Source of the DNA: Ramlibacter tataouinensis
GTDB taxonomy: Bacteria; Pseudomonadota; Gammaproteobacteria; Burkholderiales; Burkholderiaceae_C
Length of the DNA stretch: 64,000 bases
Assembly (NCBI RefSeq): GCF_001580455.1
Contig: NZ_CP010951.1
Location: 3,249,001-3,313,000, forward strand
Direction of reading: 5' to 3'
Positions 9,241-16,180 of this stretch are shown one piece after another. The translations under genes were made by a program, and so were the position numbers. The notes under the pieces are model-generated. The model saw only the letters and a program-made list of their open reading frames with translations. It had not been told where the DNA came from and did not search any database. Positions within the stretch are counted from its first letter, which is position 1. The number at the start of each line of letters is the position of its first letter.

Positions 9241-9340
9241 CCTTCCCCCTCCGGGGGAAGGCAGGGATGGGGGCGCTTTCGGCCCTTTGAGATGAGCCGT
9301 GGAGCGCCCCCACCCCAACCCTCCCCCGGAGGGGAGGGAG
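9241..9340. repeat. Inverted pair of REP-like palindromic elements
   Basis: Between paaA and paaB lie two copies of a GC-rich element in opposite orientation. Copy one (9241-9276) runs CCTCCGGGGG ... GGATGGGGGCGC. Copy two (9302-9340) is nearly its reverse complement (GCGCCCCCACCCC ... CCCGGAGGGG). The transcript can fold into a long hairpin inside the paa operon. A further copy of the same element sits in oppF at 32654-32693. REP/REPIN-type dispersed element by appearance. Confidence 0.75.
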
Positions 9341-9361
9341 TAAGAAGACAAGGAGAAACAC

Positions 9362-9655
9362 ATGAGCGACGTGCAGCAGGAATGGCCCCTCTGGGAAGTC
9401 TTCGTGCGCAGCAAGAGCGGCCTGGACCACAAGCACTGCGGCAGCCTGCATGCGAGCGACGCGAAGATGGCGGTGCAGATGGCGCGCGACGTCTACACGC
9501 GCCGGCAGGAAGGCACCAGCGTCTGGGTGGTGCGCTCCGACCATATCGTCGCCAGCGACCCGGGCGAGAAGGACATGTACTTCGACCCGGCCGAGGACAA
9601 GGTGTACCGGCATCCGACCTTCTACAAGCTGCCCCAGGCTGTTGACCACATGTGA
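9362..9655 (+). CDS. paaB: 1,2-phenylacetyl-CoA epoxidase subunit PaaB
   Basis: Small non-catalytic subunit (97 aa) of the phenylacetyl-CoA epoxidase. Hallmarks are WPLWEVFVRSKSGLDHKHCG near the start, the HASDAKMAVQMARDVYTRRQEG segment and SVWVVRS. The ribosome binding site is AAGGAG before ATG. It follows paaA after an intergenic hairpin of inverted repeats. Its stop overlaps the GTG start of paaC. PaaB bridges PaaAC heterodimers in the known complex. Confidence 0.96.
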   Translation: MSDVQQEWPLWEVFVRSKSGLDHKHCGSLHASDAKMAVQMARDVYTRRQEGTSVWVVRSDHIVASDPGEKDMYFDPAEDKVYRHPTFYKLPQAVDHM

Positions 9656-10443
9656 GCGGGCGCCTCATGCAAGCCAACCCCATCCGCGTCAGCCATGAGC
9701 CGAAAGTGCAGTACCTGCTGCGCATCGGCGACACGGCCCTGATCCAGGCGCAGCGCCTCGCCGAGTGGAGCGGCCACGCGCCGCAGGTCGAGGAGGACAT
9801 CGCGCTGTCCAACATGGCGCTCGACTTGGTGGGGCAGGCGCGCGCGGTGCTGACGCAGGCGGGCGTGCTCGAGGGCGCGGGCCACGACGAAGACCAGCTC
9901 GCCTTCCTGCGCGAGGAGCGCGACTACCGCAACGTGACGCTGGTCGAGCTGCCGCGCGGCGACTTCGCGGTGACCGTGCTGCGCAACACCATCATGGCGA
10001 GCTTCTTCAAGCTGCTGTGGGAGCGGCTCGCGGCGTCCAGCGACGCCGAGCTGTCCGCGATCGCCGGCAAGGCCGTCAAGGAGGCGCGCTACCACCAGCG
10101 CCATGCCGCCGACTGGCTGGTGCGCCTCGGCCGCGGGACGGCCGAATCGAAACGGCGCGTGGCCAAGGCGCTGGACGACCTCTGGCCCTATGCGGCGGAG
10201 CTGTTCGCTTCCGACGCGGTCGACGAAGCCGCCGCGCAGGTCGGGCTCGGACCGCGCTGGGGCGACCTGCAGGAAGCCTGGGCGGCCGAGATGACGGAGA
10301 TCCTTGGCGCCTCCGACCTGCCCGTGCCGCCGGCGACGCCCTTCCTGTCGACCGGCAAGTCGGGCATCCACAGCGAGCACATGGGCTTCATCCTGGCCGA
10401 CCTGCAGTACCTGCAGCGCGCCTTTCCGGGAGGCATGTGGTGA
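9652..10443 (+). CDS. paaC: 1,2-phenylacetyl-CoA epoxidase structural subunit PaaC
   Basis: Structural partner of PaaA (263 aa), a ferritin-like fold lacking a full diiron site. Recognised by VQYLLRIGDTALIQAQRLAEW, APQVEEDIALSNMALDLVGQAR and the C-terminal SGIHSEHMGFILADLQYLQR. The start given is GTG overlapping the paaB stop. An ATG 15 bases downstream (9667, MQANPIRVS) is an equally good alternative and loses only five residues. The 3' end overlaps paaD by GTGA. Confidence 0.95.
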   Translation: MSGRLMQANPIRVSHEPKVQYLLRIGDTALIQAQRLAEWSGHAPQVEEDIALSNMALDLVGQARAVLTQAGVLEGAGHDEDQLAFLREERDYRNVTLVELPRGDFAVTVLRNTIMASFFKLLWERLAASSDAELSAIAGKAVKEARYHQRHAADWLVRLGRGTAESKRRVAKALDDLWPYAAELFASDAVDEAAAQVGLGPRWGDLQEAWAAEMTEILGASDLPVPPATPFLSTGKSGIHSEHMGFILADLQYLQRAFPGGMW

Positions 10444-10937
10444 CGCGTGCCGAACGGGCCTGGGCCGTGCTGGACGGCGTTCCCGATCCCGAGGTGCCGG
10501 CGCTGTCGGTGCGCGACCTCGGCATCGTGCGCGACGTCATCGACCATGGCGGCGAGCTGGAGGTCGTGCTCACGCCCACCTATTCCGGATGCCCGGCCAC
10601 CGAGGTGATCGAGCAGAGCGTGCTGGCGGCGATCGAAGCCGAAGGGCTGGGCCCGGCGCGCGCGACGCTGCGGCGCGCGCCCGCCTGGACGACCGAGTGG
10701 ATCAGCGAAGAGGGCAAGCGCAAGCTGCGCGAGTACGGCATCGCGCCGCCCGGCCCCCTCATGCCCGAAGCCGCGGTGCCGATCCGCATGGTGCGGCGCA
10801 CGCCGGCCGCCATCGCCTGTCCGCACTGCGGCAGCATGCACACCGAGCAGTTGTCGGCCTTCGGTTCCACCGCCTGCAAGGCGATGCACCGCTGCCTCGA
10901 CTGCCTGGAACCGTTCGAGTATTTCAAGCCGATCTGA
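10440..10937 (+). CDS. paaD: PaaD, Fe-S assembly-type protein of phenylacetyl-CoA epoxidase
   Basis: MIP18/SufT-like protein (165 aa) needed for maturation of the epoxidase. It starts with GTG (VTRAERAWAVLDGVPDPE) overlapping the paaC stop, and no ATG is available near the conserved N-terminus. The DUF59 core VPALSVRDLGIVRDV and PTYSGCPATEVIE is present, and the C-terminal zinc-binding Cys pairs CPHCGS and CLDCLE are visible. Length and order match other paa operons. Confidence 0.95.
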   Translation: MTRAERAWAVLDGVPDPEVPALSVRDLGIVRDVIDHGGELEVVLTPTYSGCPATEVIEQSVLAAIEAEGLGPARATLRRAPAWTTEWISEEGKRKLREYGIAPPGPLMPEAAVPIRMVRRTPAAIACPHCGSMHTEQLSAFGSTACKAMHRCLDCLEPFEYFKPI

Positions 10938-10941
10938 CCAT

Positions 10942-11015
10942 GAAGCCCCCACGCTCATCACTGCGTGTATTCGCTGCCCCCCGAGGGGGCCGGGCCTCCT
11001 TTGGGGCGGCCCGGC
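10942..11015. repeat. Comamonadaceae-type palindromic intergenic element
   Basis: Between paaD and paaE lies a GC palindrome array: GCCCCCCGAGGGGGC at about 10976-10990, followed by a second hairpin made of CCGGGCC and GGCCCGG arms around TCCTTTGGGGC. I recall very similar elements as abundant intergenic repeats in Variovorax-like genomes (recollection, not a search). It would form two stem-loops in the mRNA just before the paaE ribosome binding site. Confidence 0.6.
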
Positions 11016-11027
11016 AGGAGGCCTGAC

Positions 11028-12122
11028 ATGAGCAGCGTGCTGTTTCATTCCCTGCGCGTCAAGGCGATCCAGCCCGACACGGCCGAAGCGGTGGTCGTGT
11101 CCTTCGAGGTGCCCCAGGAGCTGCGCGAGGTGTTCGGCTTCACCCAGGGCCAGTACCTCACGCTGCGCAAGGAGATCGAAGGCCAGGACCTGCGCCGCTC
11201 CTATTCGATCTGTGCCGGTGTCGACGACGGCGAGCTGCGGGTGGGCGTGCGCAAGGTGAAGGGCGGCGTGTTCTCCAACTGGATCAACGAGCACCTGCAG
11301 CCCGGCGACACGGTGAACGTGATGGCGCCGCAGGGGCGCTTCTTCGTGCCGATCGAAGCCGAATCGAAGCGGCACCACGTGGGCATCGCCGGCGGCAGCG
11401 GCATCACCCCCATCCTCTCGATCATGAAGACCGTGCTGGCGCGCGAGCCGGCCAGCCGCTTCACCCTGATCTACGGCAACCGCAGCCTGCGCTCCACCAT
11501 GTTCAAGGAGGAGATCGAGGACCTGAAGGACAGGTACATGACGCGGCTGGTGCTGCACCATGTGTTCTCCGATGAGCACACCGACGCGCCGATCAACATG
11601 GGCCTGATGGACCGCGGCAAGATCGAGGCCTTCCTGGGCACCGTCGTGCCGGCTGCGGGCATCGACCACGCCTACATCTGCGGCCCGTTCCAGATGAACG
11701 ACGAGGCCGAGGCGGCGCTGCTGGCCGCCGGCGTGCCGGAGGAGGGGGTGCACGTGGAGCGCTTCGGCATCGCCCAGCCGGCGGCGGGGGCCGGCCAGGT
11801 GGGCGCGGTGGTGCACGAGGCCAAGCCCGGCGACGCCGAGCAGGCGCGCATCACCATCATCCGCGACGGCCTCAAGCGCGAGATCCAGTTCTACAAGGAC
11901 CAGCCCAGCATCCTCGACTGCGCCTCGGCCGCCGGGCTCGAGGTGCCGTTCTCCTGCACCTCGGGCGTGTGCGGCACCTGCCGCGCCAAGGTGATGGAAG
12001 GCGACGTGCGCATGGAGCGCAACTTCGCGCTCGATCGCCACGAGGTCGCCGCCGGCTTCGTGCTCACCTGCCAGGCCCATCCGATGACCGAACGGGTGGT
12101 GCTGTCGTTCGACGAGCGATAG
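11028..12122 (+). CDS. paaE: PaaE, NADPH-dependent reductase of phenylacetyl-CoA epoxidase
   Basis: Electron-transfer component (364 aa) with three parts. The FAD-binding barrel has LRRSYSICAG at about residues 57-66. The NAD(P)-binding domain has GIAGGSGITPILSI and later YICGPFQMND. The C-terminal plant-type 2Fe-2S ferredoxin domain has CTSGVCGTCRAKV and a final Cys in LTCQAHP. It passes electrons from NADPH to the PaaA diiron centre. AGGAGG lies before the ATG at 11028. An upstream in-frame start would be inside the intergenic repeat and is rejected. Last gene of the run. The CoA ligase and ring-hydrolysis genes (paaK, paaG, paaZ) are not in this window. Confidence 0.97.
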   Translation: MSSVLFHSLRVKAIQPDTAEAVVVSFEVPQELREVFGFTQGQYLTLRKEIEGQDLRRSYSICAGVDDGELRVGVRKVKGGVFSNWINEHLQPGDTVNVMAPQGRFFVPIEAESKRHHVGIAGGSGITPILSIMKTVLAREPASRFTLIYGNRSLRSTMFKEEIEDLKDRYMTRLVLHHVFSDEHTDAPINMGLMDRGKIEAFLGTVVPAAGIDHAYICGPFQMNDEAEAALLAAGVPEEGVHVERFGIAQPAAGAGQVGAVVHEAKPGDAEQARITIIRDGLKREIQFYKDQPSILDCASAAGLEVPFSCTSGVCGTCRAKVMEGDVRMERNFALDRHEVAAGFVLTCQAHPMTERVVLSFDER

Positions 12123-12155
12123 CGCGCGGCAGCGTCGGGTCGCAGAAGCTTCGGC

Positions 12156-13184
12156 TCAGTCGATCCGGAAGTCCGCGTACACGGCTGTCGGGAACTGGAA
12201 CAGCTCGAACGCCAGTTCGGCCGTGCGCTGAACCCGCGTGGTGCTCTTCTTCCCCTGGTAGAAGCCGTCGGCCAGCACGCGCGACAGGTTCAGGCTGAGG
12301 CCGACGTAGACGTCGCGCCGGTGCTCCAGGCCCGGGTGCTCGTAGCCGCGCGCCTGGTAGCCCAGCGAGAGCTCCAGGTAGCGCAGCACCGGCCGGTTGC
12401 GCAGAGCGTCGAAGCCGTCGGCCTTGGCCACCAGCAGGTAGCGCTGGCCGGAGTAGTCGCTGAAAGGCTTCCAGTGGGCCGACTCGGCCGACTTGCTGTA
12501 GCCCAGGCGGAAGTCGAACTTCTCGTCCAGTTCCGGGTGCGTTTCCAAAATCACGCCCAGGGCGGCGCCGGCGATGTTCATCGCCTCGTCCTGGGGACTG
12601 AAGCGGTACTGGTTCGAAAAGCCGTCCGCGACCTCCACCGCCGTGAAGACCGCCGCGGTGCTCAAGGCCGAAAGCCAGATGGCGTCGCCGCGGCTGTTGC
12701 CTGCCGCCTGGAACACCTGTGTGAACGCCCGCACGTTCGCGTAGTTCGCGAACATGTGGCCGAACTTGTCCATGCCGCCATGGGGCGTGTTCTCGCCGAA
12801 GAAACCTTCGTTGGTGGTCTTGAAGCCGCCGCTGAAGCCTTCCTGCCACCAGTTGCTCATGCCATAGGCCGCCACGATGAGTGCGCCGGCGCCGATGATC
12901 ACGGTGTTGCGCAGCCTGAGGTCCTGGTGCCACGGCGGCGGTGGAAGCGCGCCCGGCACGCCCGCCGGAGGTGCGGACACCTGTGCCAGTGGTCCGTAGA
13001 TTTCGAGCTTTCCGGTCTCGTTGGCGTCCTGCTGCGCGGCGGCCGTGCCGGCGGCGAGCAGCCCGCAGCCCATCACGCCGGCGGCCGCGAGGCGCTTCCA
13101 CCGACAGCGCGGCAAGGCGCAGGGCACGTTCTGGGCCACAGCGCCCAGCGGTTCAGGCTGGGGTTCGGAAGGGCGGAGGGCCAC
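12156..13184 (-). CDS. DUF2279 (YfiM-like) exported protein
   Basis: Envelope protein of 342 aa, convergent to paaE. It has a long basic N-terminus and then a hydrophobic segment ending in Ala-rich signal-like sequence (GLLAAGTAAAQQ). A central region has GMSNWWQEGF, DKFGHMFANY (conserved D-K-x-x-H) and a membrane-like stretch LSALSTAAVFTAVEVADGFS, all typical of DUF2279 proteins. The C-terminus resembles an outer-membrane barrel tail ending in aromatic and charged residues. The biochemical role of the family is unknown. The start is GTG at 13184. A shorter start at an internal ATG just before the signal sequence is possible. Confidence 0.7.
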   Translation of the reverse strand: MALRPSEPQPEPLGAVAQNVPCALPRCRWKRLAAAGVMGCGLLAAGTAAAQQDANETGKLEIYGPLAQVSAPPAGVPGALPPPPWHQDLRLRNTVIIGAGALIVAAYGMSNWWQEGFSGGFKTTNEGFFGENTPHGGMDKFGHMFANYANVRAFTQVFQAAGNSRGDAIWLSALSTAAVFTAVEVADGFSNQYRFSPQDEAMNIAGAALGVILETHPELDEKFDFRLGYSKSAESAHWKPFSDYSGQRYLLVAKADGFDALRNRPVLRYLELSLGYQARGYEHPGLEHRRDVYVGLSLNLSRVLADGFYQGKKSTTRVQRTAELAFELFQFPTAVYADFRID

Positions 13185-13280
13185 GGCTGGGTTTCCCGCG
13201 GAGGGAAGGGCTCATCGGTTATACCGACAAAGCCGCATTCCGTGTGGCAGCGATGGTGAGATCAGCGCATCAGTCGCCAA

Positions 13281-13317
13281 AAAGTGAAAGGCCCCTGACC
13301 GCGAAGGACAGGGGCCT
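13281..13317 (-). terminator. Rho-independent terminator beyond the displaced tRNA tail
   Basis: On the minus strand a 9-bp stem (AGGCCCCTG / CAGGGGCCT, arms 13309-13317 and 13289-13297) is followed by TTCACTTTTT. It lies 5 bases beyond the tRNA-Thr-like tail, the same arrangement as the terminator behind the intact tRNA at 21909-21943. Confidence 0.65.
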
Positions 13318-13322
13318 CGTAT

Positions 13323-13338
13323 TGGTGCTGGAGAGATG
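13323..13338 (-). other. Candidate att site: copy of tRNA-Thr 3' end
   Basis: The 16 bases TGGTGCTGGAGAGATG match the plus-strand image of the tRNA-Thr 3' end at 21954-21969 (TGGTGCCGGAGAGATG) at 15 of 16 positions, in the same orientation. Such a displaced tRNA tail is what remains at the far end of an element integrated at a tRNA 3' end. The identity beyond these 16 bases is lost. Confidence 0.55.
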
Positions 13339-13573
13339 GGGGTGCCGCGAGCTGGGTCCGTTTGGGGTCTCTCAGCAGCCGCCGGCCAGTGCCGGCCGAG
13401 CGGCCGCGCCCCTTCGACGCGGAGCTACTTCTGGATGAACTCCTGCAAGCGCCGAGCTATATGCCAAGGACATCCTAGGTGGGGATCCAGTCTCAGCTAC
13501 TGGGGCCGCCCTATAAGGAGGCGCGGTCACAACACAGAAAGCGAAGATGCCCACGAAGATGCCGAAGATGTGT

Positions 13574-14977
13574 TCATTGCGCGAATTGCCAATAGGGCCC
13601 AGTCGGGCTAGCCACCTGGCGCAGCCCGAAACGTTCAGACGCCGGCTTGCCTGTCTTCACGATGTAGAAGATGTCGGACAGCACGGTCCTTCGCTCGGCG
13701 AAATACGAGTGCCCCAGCAGTGACGTGTCTACCCCAGTGGCGTCCACCGTTTCAATCCCGGGCAAGACAACTAGGCCGGGCCCCGAGTCGCCAAGTCGGG
13801 GATAGCCGTGTACCTTTTTCGACAGCTGCAAGGCTCGGTCCTCAGAGGACGCGTAGATCGTTGTCTGTCGACCATTCATTTTCAGCGCTGGTGCGATGTC
13901 ACGCTTGAAGACACGAGCGTCTATGTCAGGCGCAGCCAAGATGATCTGCGCCAGCTTTTCTTTGTGCGCTGGCTTGTCTCGAAGCAGCCCAAGTACCGCG
14001 CCTGCCAGCCCTCGTGAGCCCATGCTGTGGGCTATGAGGAAGACGCGCCTTGTATCCGGCAGGCTCAAGTAGTCATCCAGAAATGCTCTAAGGTTCCCTT
14101 CTGCCCACTCCATTGATTGCTCATCTATCGTGTAAGCGGCCTCTGACGCCCGAGATGGCCAGCTATAGAACATGGGAGCGCCGTCGAAGCCAAGGTCATA
14201 TGCAATCTGTGCAGTGCGCCTGGCAGCATCTTCGAACGATACGTTGTAGCCGTGCACGAACACGAAAGAGGCGCCAGAACCTTTGTTGGTCAGTCTGCGG
14301 ACCTCGGCGAACAGCTCGTGTTTCGACGTCAATCGAGTTTCGAGAATCGAGACATGCTTGTCCGGAGCTTCCCAAAACTGCAACTTTCTAAGAGATGGTC
14401 GCTCTATTTCGCCCAGCCGGTGGTCCCGCGGAATGCTGATGTCGCAGTAGCCGTATCGAACGCGGTCGGCAGTTGAGCCGAACACAGGTTTCTCATCGGC
14501 GCGAGAAGTGAGACCTCGATCTGAGGCAAACAGCGTGCGGACAACCGCGAAGTTCTCGTGGACCGGTCCCACCGGTGCCTGCTTGAATTGTGGCGAGCGC
14601 CGTCGCGTCAATTCCGCCAACGCCCGTTCCGCATCCTCCGCCCGCTCCGCCTCTGCCCGCTCTGCCACCGCCCGCTCTGCCACCGCCCGCTCTGCCACCG
14701 CCCGCTGCGCCGCCGCTTGTTCTTGCGCCTGAGCCCGTCTTGCCTCGGCACGTTGCGCCTTCAGCCATGGCGCTTCCCACCGTGGCACCGGTGATCCGGT
14801 GACTTCAATGCGCGAATCATCGGAACCAGGCAGCGCTGGTGCGCGCGACTCACCGGGGGGACGGCTGAACTCCTCCACTGTGGAACCTGACAGCGCCAGG
14901 GCCAGAAATAGCAAGACGAGCACGACAATCACCGCGCTGCCACCTAGCAGTGCGAGCAACCGGACCTTTCGGGTCAT
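13574..14977 (-). CDS. Membrane-anchored alpha/beta hydrolase (DUF900-type)
   Basis: 467 aa. One N-terminal transmembrane helix (about residues 9-30), then a Pro/Ala linker and a coiled, strongly charged segment with near-perfect AERAV repeats (residues about 80-115). From about residue 140 a DUF900-type hydrolase follows: VRTLFASDR at its start, VFVHGYNVSFEDAARR (oxyanion region), FYSWPSR, the nucleophile elbow LIAHSMGSRG, an Asp in ILAAPDIDA and a C-terminal His in GHSYFAE. The Ser-Asp-His triad is therefore present. It is probably an esterase or lipase-like enzyme facing the periplasm from its anchor; substrate unknown. First gene inside the left end of the island. Confidence 0.8.
   Translation of the reverse strand: MTRKVRLLALLGGSAVIVVLVLLFLALALSGSTVEEFSRPPGESRAPALPGSDDSRIEVTGSPVPRWEAPWLKAQRAEARRAQAQEQAAAQRAVAERAVAERAVAERAEAERAEDAERALAELTRRRSPQFKQAPVGPVHENFAVVRTLFASDRGLTSRADEKPVFGSTADRVRYGYCDISIPRDHRLGEIERPSLRKLQFWEAPDKHVSILETRLTSKHELFAEVRRLTNKGSGASFVFVHGYNVSFEDAARRTAQIAYDLGFDGAPMFYSWPSRASEAAYTIDEQSMEWAEGNLRAFLDDYLSLPDTRRVFLIAHSMGSRGLAGAVLGLLRDKPAHKEKLAQIILAAPDIDARVFKRDIAPALKMNGRQTTIYASSEDRALQLSKKVHGYPRLGDSGPGLVVLPGIETVDATGVDTSLLGHSYFAERRTVLSDIFYIVKTGKPASERFGLRQVASPTGPYWQFAQ
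14656..14700. repeat. 15-bp tandem repeat, three perfect copies
   Basis: CCCGCTCTGCCACCG is repeated three times exactly and flanked by degenerate copies, inside the hydrolase gene. In the coding frame each unit is one AERAV-type pentapeptide of the coiled linker. Copy number may vary by slippage. Confidence 0.9.
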
Positions 14978-15025
14978 TTGTTTTTTCTCCTCAACCTGAA
15001 GGTAACAGATTGTTGCTTCGCAGGC

Positions 15026-15187
15026 CAGCAGGAGACGCGCAGCGTCATCGCGATCGAGCGCGCAGACTGGGACCAGTGGCTAAGGGGATCGGCTTCGGAA
15101 GCGCTCGCCTTGGTGCGGCCACTGCCGCGAGACCTCATTCGACATGAGGCCGCAGATCCAGCTCAGGAAATTGCCCTGCCGGCGTAG
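15026..15187 (+). pseudogene. Possible C-terminal fragment of an SRAP/YedK-like gene
   Basis: A 53-residue open stretch (key parts ETRSVIAIERADWDQWLRGS and ALALVRPLPRDLI) ends at a stop codon at 15187. It resembles, from memory, the C-terminal tail of SOS-response-associated peptidases. The catalytic N-terminal Cys domain is absent: upstream lies the 5' end of the divergent hydrolase gene. If correct it is a truncated relic in the 444-base gap 14978-15421, in which I see no other gene. Confidence 0.3.
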
Positions 15188-15421
15188 GTAACGGATCGCT
15201 CCTGCAGGCCCGCGTTGTCGAAGTGAAAGGCCGCGTGTCGGTGAAGGCAAGCTCACTTGCCTTGGTACGCTGCTGCCGCGCAGCTTTCCCGTGCCGACAT
15301 CTCTTTTATGGGGCGACACCTTCTTTGCGCCACTTCCATTCTCTTGCGCCATTCGAGAACGGTTATGCCAAGAATGTGCGCCGACCTGCACTCGAAGGAC
15401 ATTAGCCCGCATTTATTGTGA

Positions 15422-15982
15422 AACCCCGGGGGCAGGCCTATCGGCTCGGGCAACGCCATCCGGGCGCAGCTCACGGAAGCGTGGCAGGAGATCAAGCCTG
15501 TCCTTCTGGACAAGGCTAAGGGCGGCGACATGGCGGCCATCCGAATCGTTGCCGAGCGGGTCTGCCCTCCCATCCGGGCTAGCGAACCGGCGGTGCCGAT
15601 CACGCTTCCGCAGGGGACGCTGACGCAGCGTGCGGAGGCCATCCTGAACGGGCTTGGGGATGGGGAACTTAACCCGGGCCAGGCAGCGCAACTGATGCAG
15701 GCGATCAGCTCGCTGGCAAAGGTGATCGAGACAGACGAATTGGCGCGTCGCATTCAAGCGCTGGAAGCGAGGAACAAAAGAACCTTGAGAGACGAGTTGA
15801 GCAACTGGAGCAGCTTATGGGCACCCCCGATGACTTCATGCTTGTCGTCATCAGCACTGTCGGTTGCGACCCAGACAAGATCGGCCCTGAGCGCGCCATC
15901 TACTACGAGGCGACAGGGTACAGGGCCGCTGGGCGAGACCGGGAATGGATACGAGAACCTGGCGAGTCTGTGGAGGCCCTGA
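15422..15982 (+). pseudogene. 5'-truncated DUF5681-like phage-associated gene
   Basis: An open frame starts directly after a TGA with NPGGRPIGSGN, which matches the interior hallmark of DUF5681-type proteins found in phages and mobile elements (usually preceded by a few more residues and a start codon). It continues with KAKGGDMAAIRIVAERV and LNPGQAAQLMQAISSLAKVIETDELARRI in outline, ending in the usual LEAR near 15780. The normal start is missing. The first in-frame ATG at 15530 would remove the hallmark motif. Beyond 15790 the frame reads nonsense, while another frame becomes sensible (see the next gene), suggesting a frameshift or overlap at the 3' end. Confidence 0.5.
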
Positions 15983-16137
15983 AAGACCGTGTCGAATCGG
16001 ATTTGAAAGCGGAAGGGCACAAGCACTTCGTGGTGCACGAGTGCTACGGCCCGGAGCAGGCTAGTCCGGCCGAACAGGCAATCCGACGCCCGGCGGCGGC
16101 ATGGCGACTCCTAGTGACAAATCACGCGGTTGGGTAG
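15817..16137 (+). CDS. Small hypothetical protein (mobile-element associated)
   Basis: 106 aa, starts MGTPDDFMLVVIST and has a compact mixed alpha/beta look (VVISTVGCD, EALKDRVESDLKAEG, HKHFVVHEC). The same frame continues upstream without a stop as LERRVEQLEQL, a short coiled segment typical of the N-terminus of small genes that follow DUF5681 genes. The true start may therefore be further upstream and may have been damaged. No known domain recognised. It stands between the broken DUF5681 gene and the protease gene, so it is probably part of a phage-derived remnant. Confidence 0.4.
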   Translation: MGTPDDFMLVVISTVGCDPDKIGPERAIYYEATGYRAAGRDREWIREPGESVEALKDRVESDLKAEGHKHFVVHECYGPEQASPAEQAIRRPAAAWRLLVTNHAVG

Positions 16138-16180
16138 AAGATGGCTCAACAATACCGCGCTGAGACACAGGAGAACGGGG

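Larger units (their letters stand above)
13185..13573. other. Intergenic region at the left island boundary
   Basis: 389 bases without a convincing gene. From right to left on the minus strand it holds about 235 bases of mixed composition with nothing recognisable, the tRNA-tail-like sequence at 13323-13338 and a terminator hairpin at 13281-13317. The composition changes at about this point from the GC-rich host to the less GC-rich island. Confidence 0.6.
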
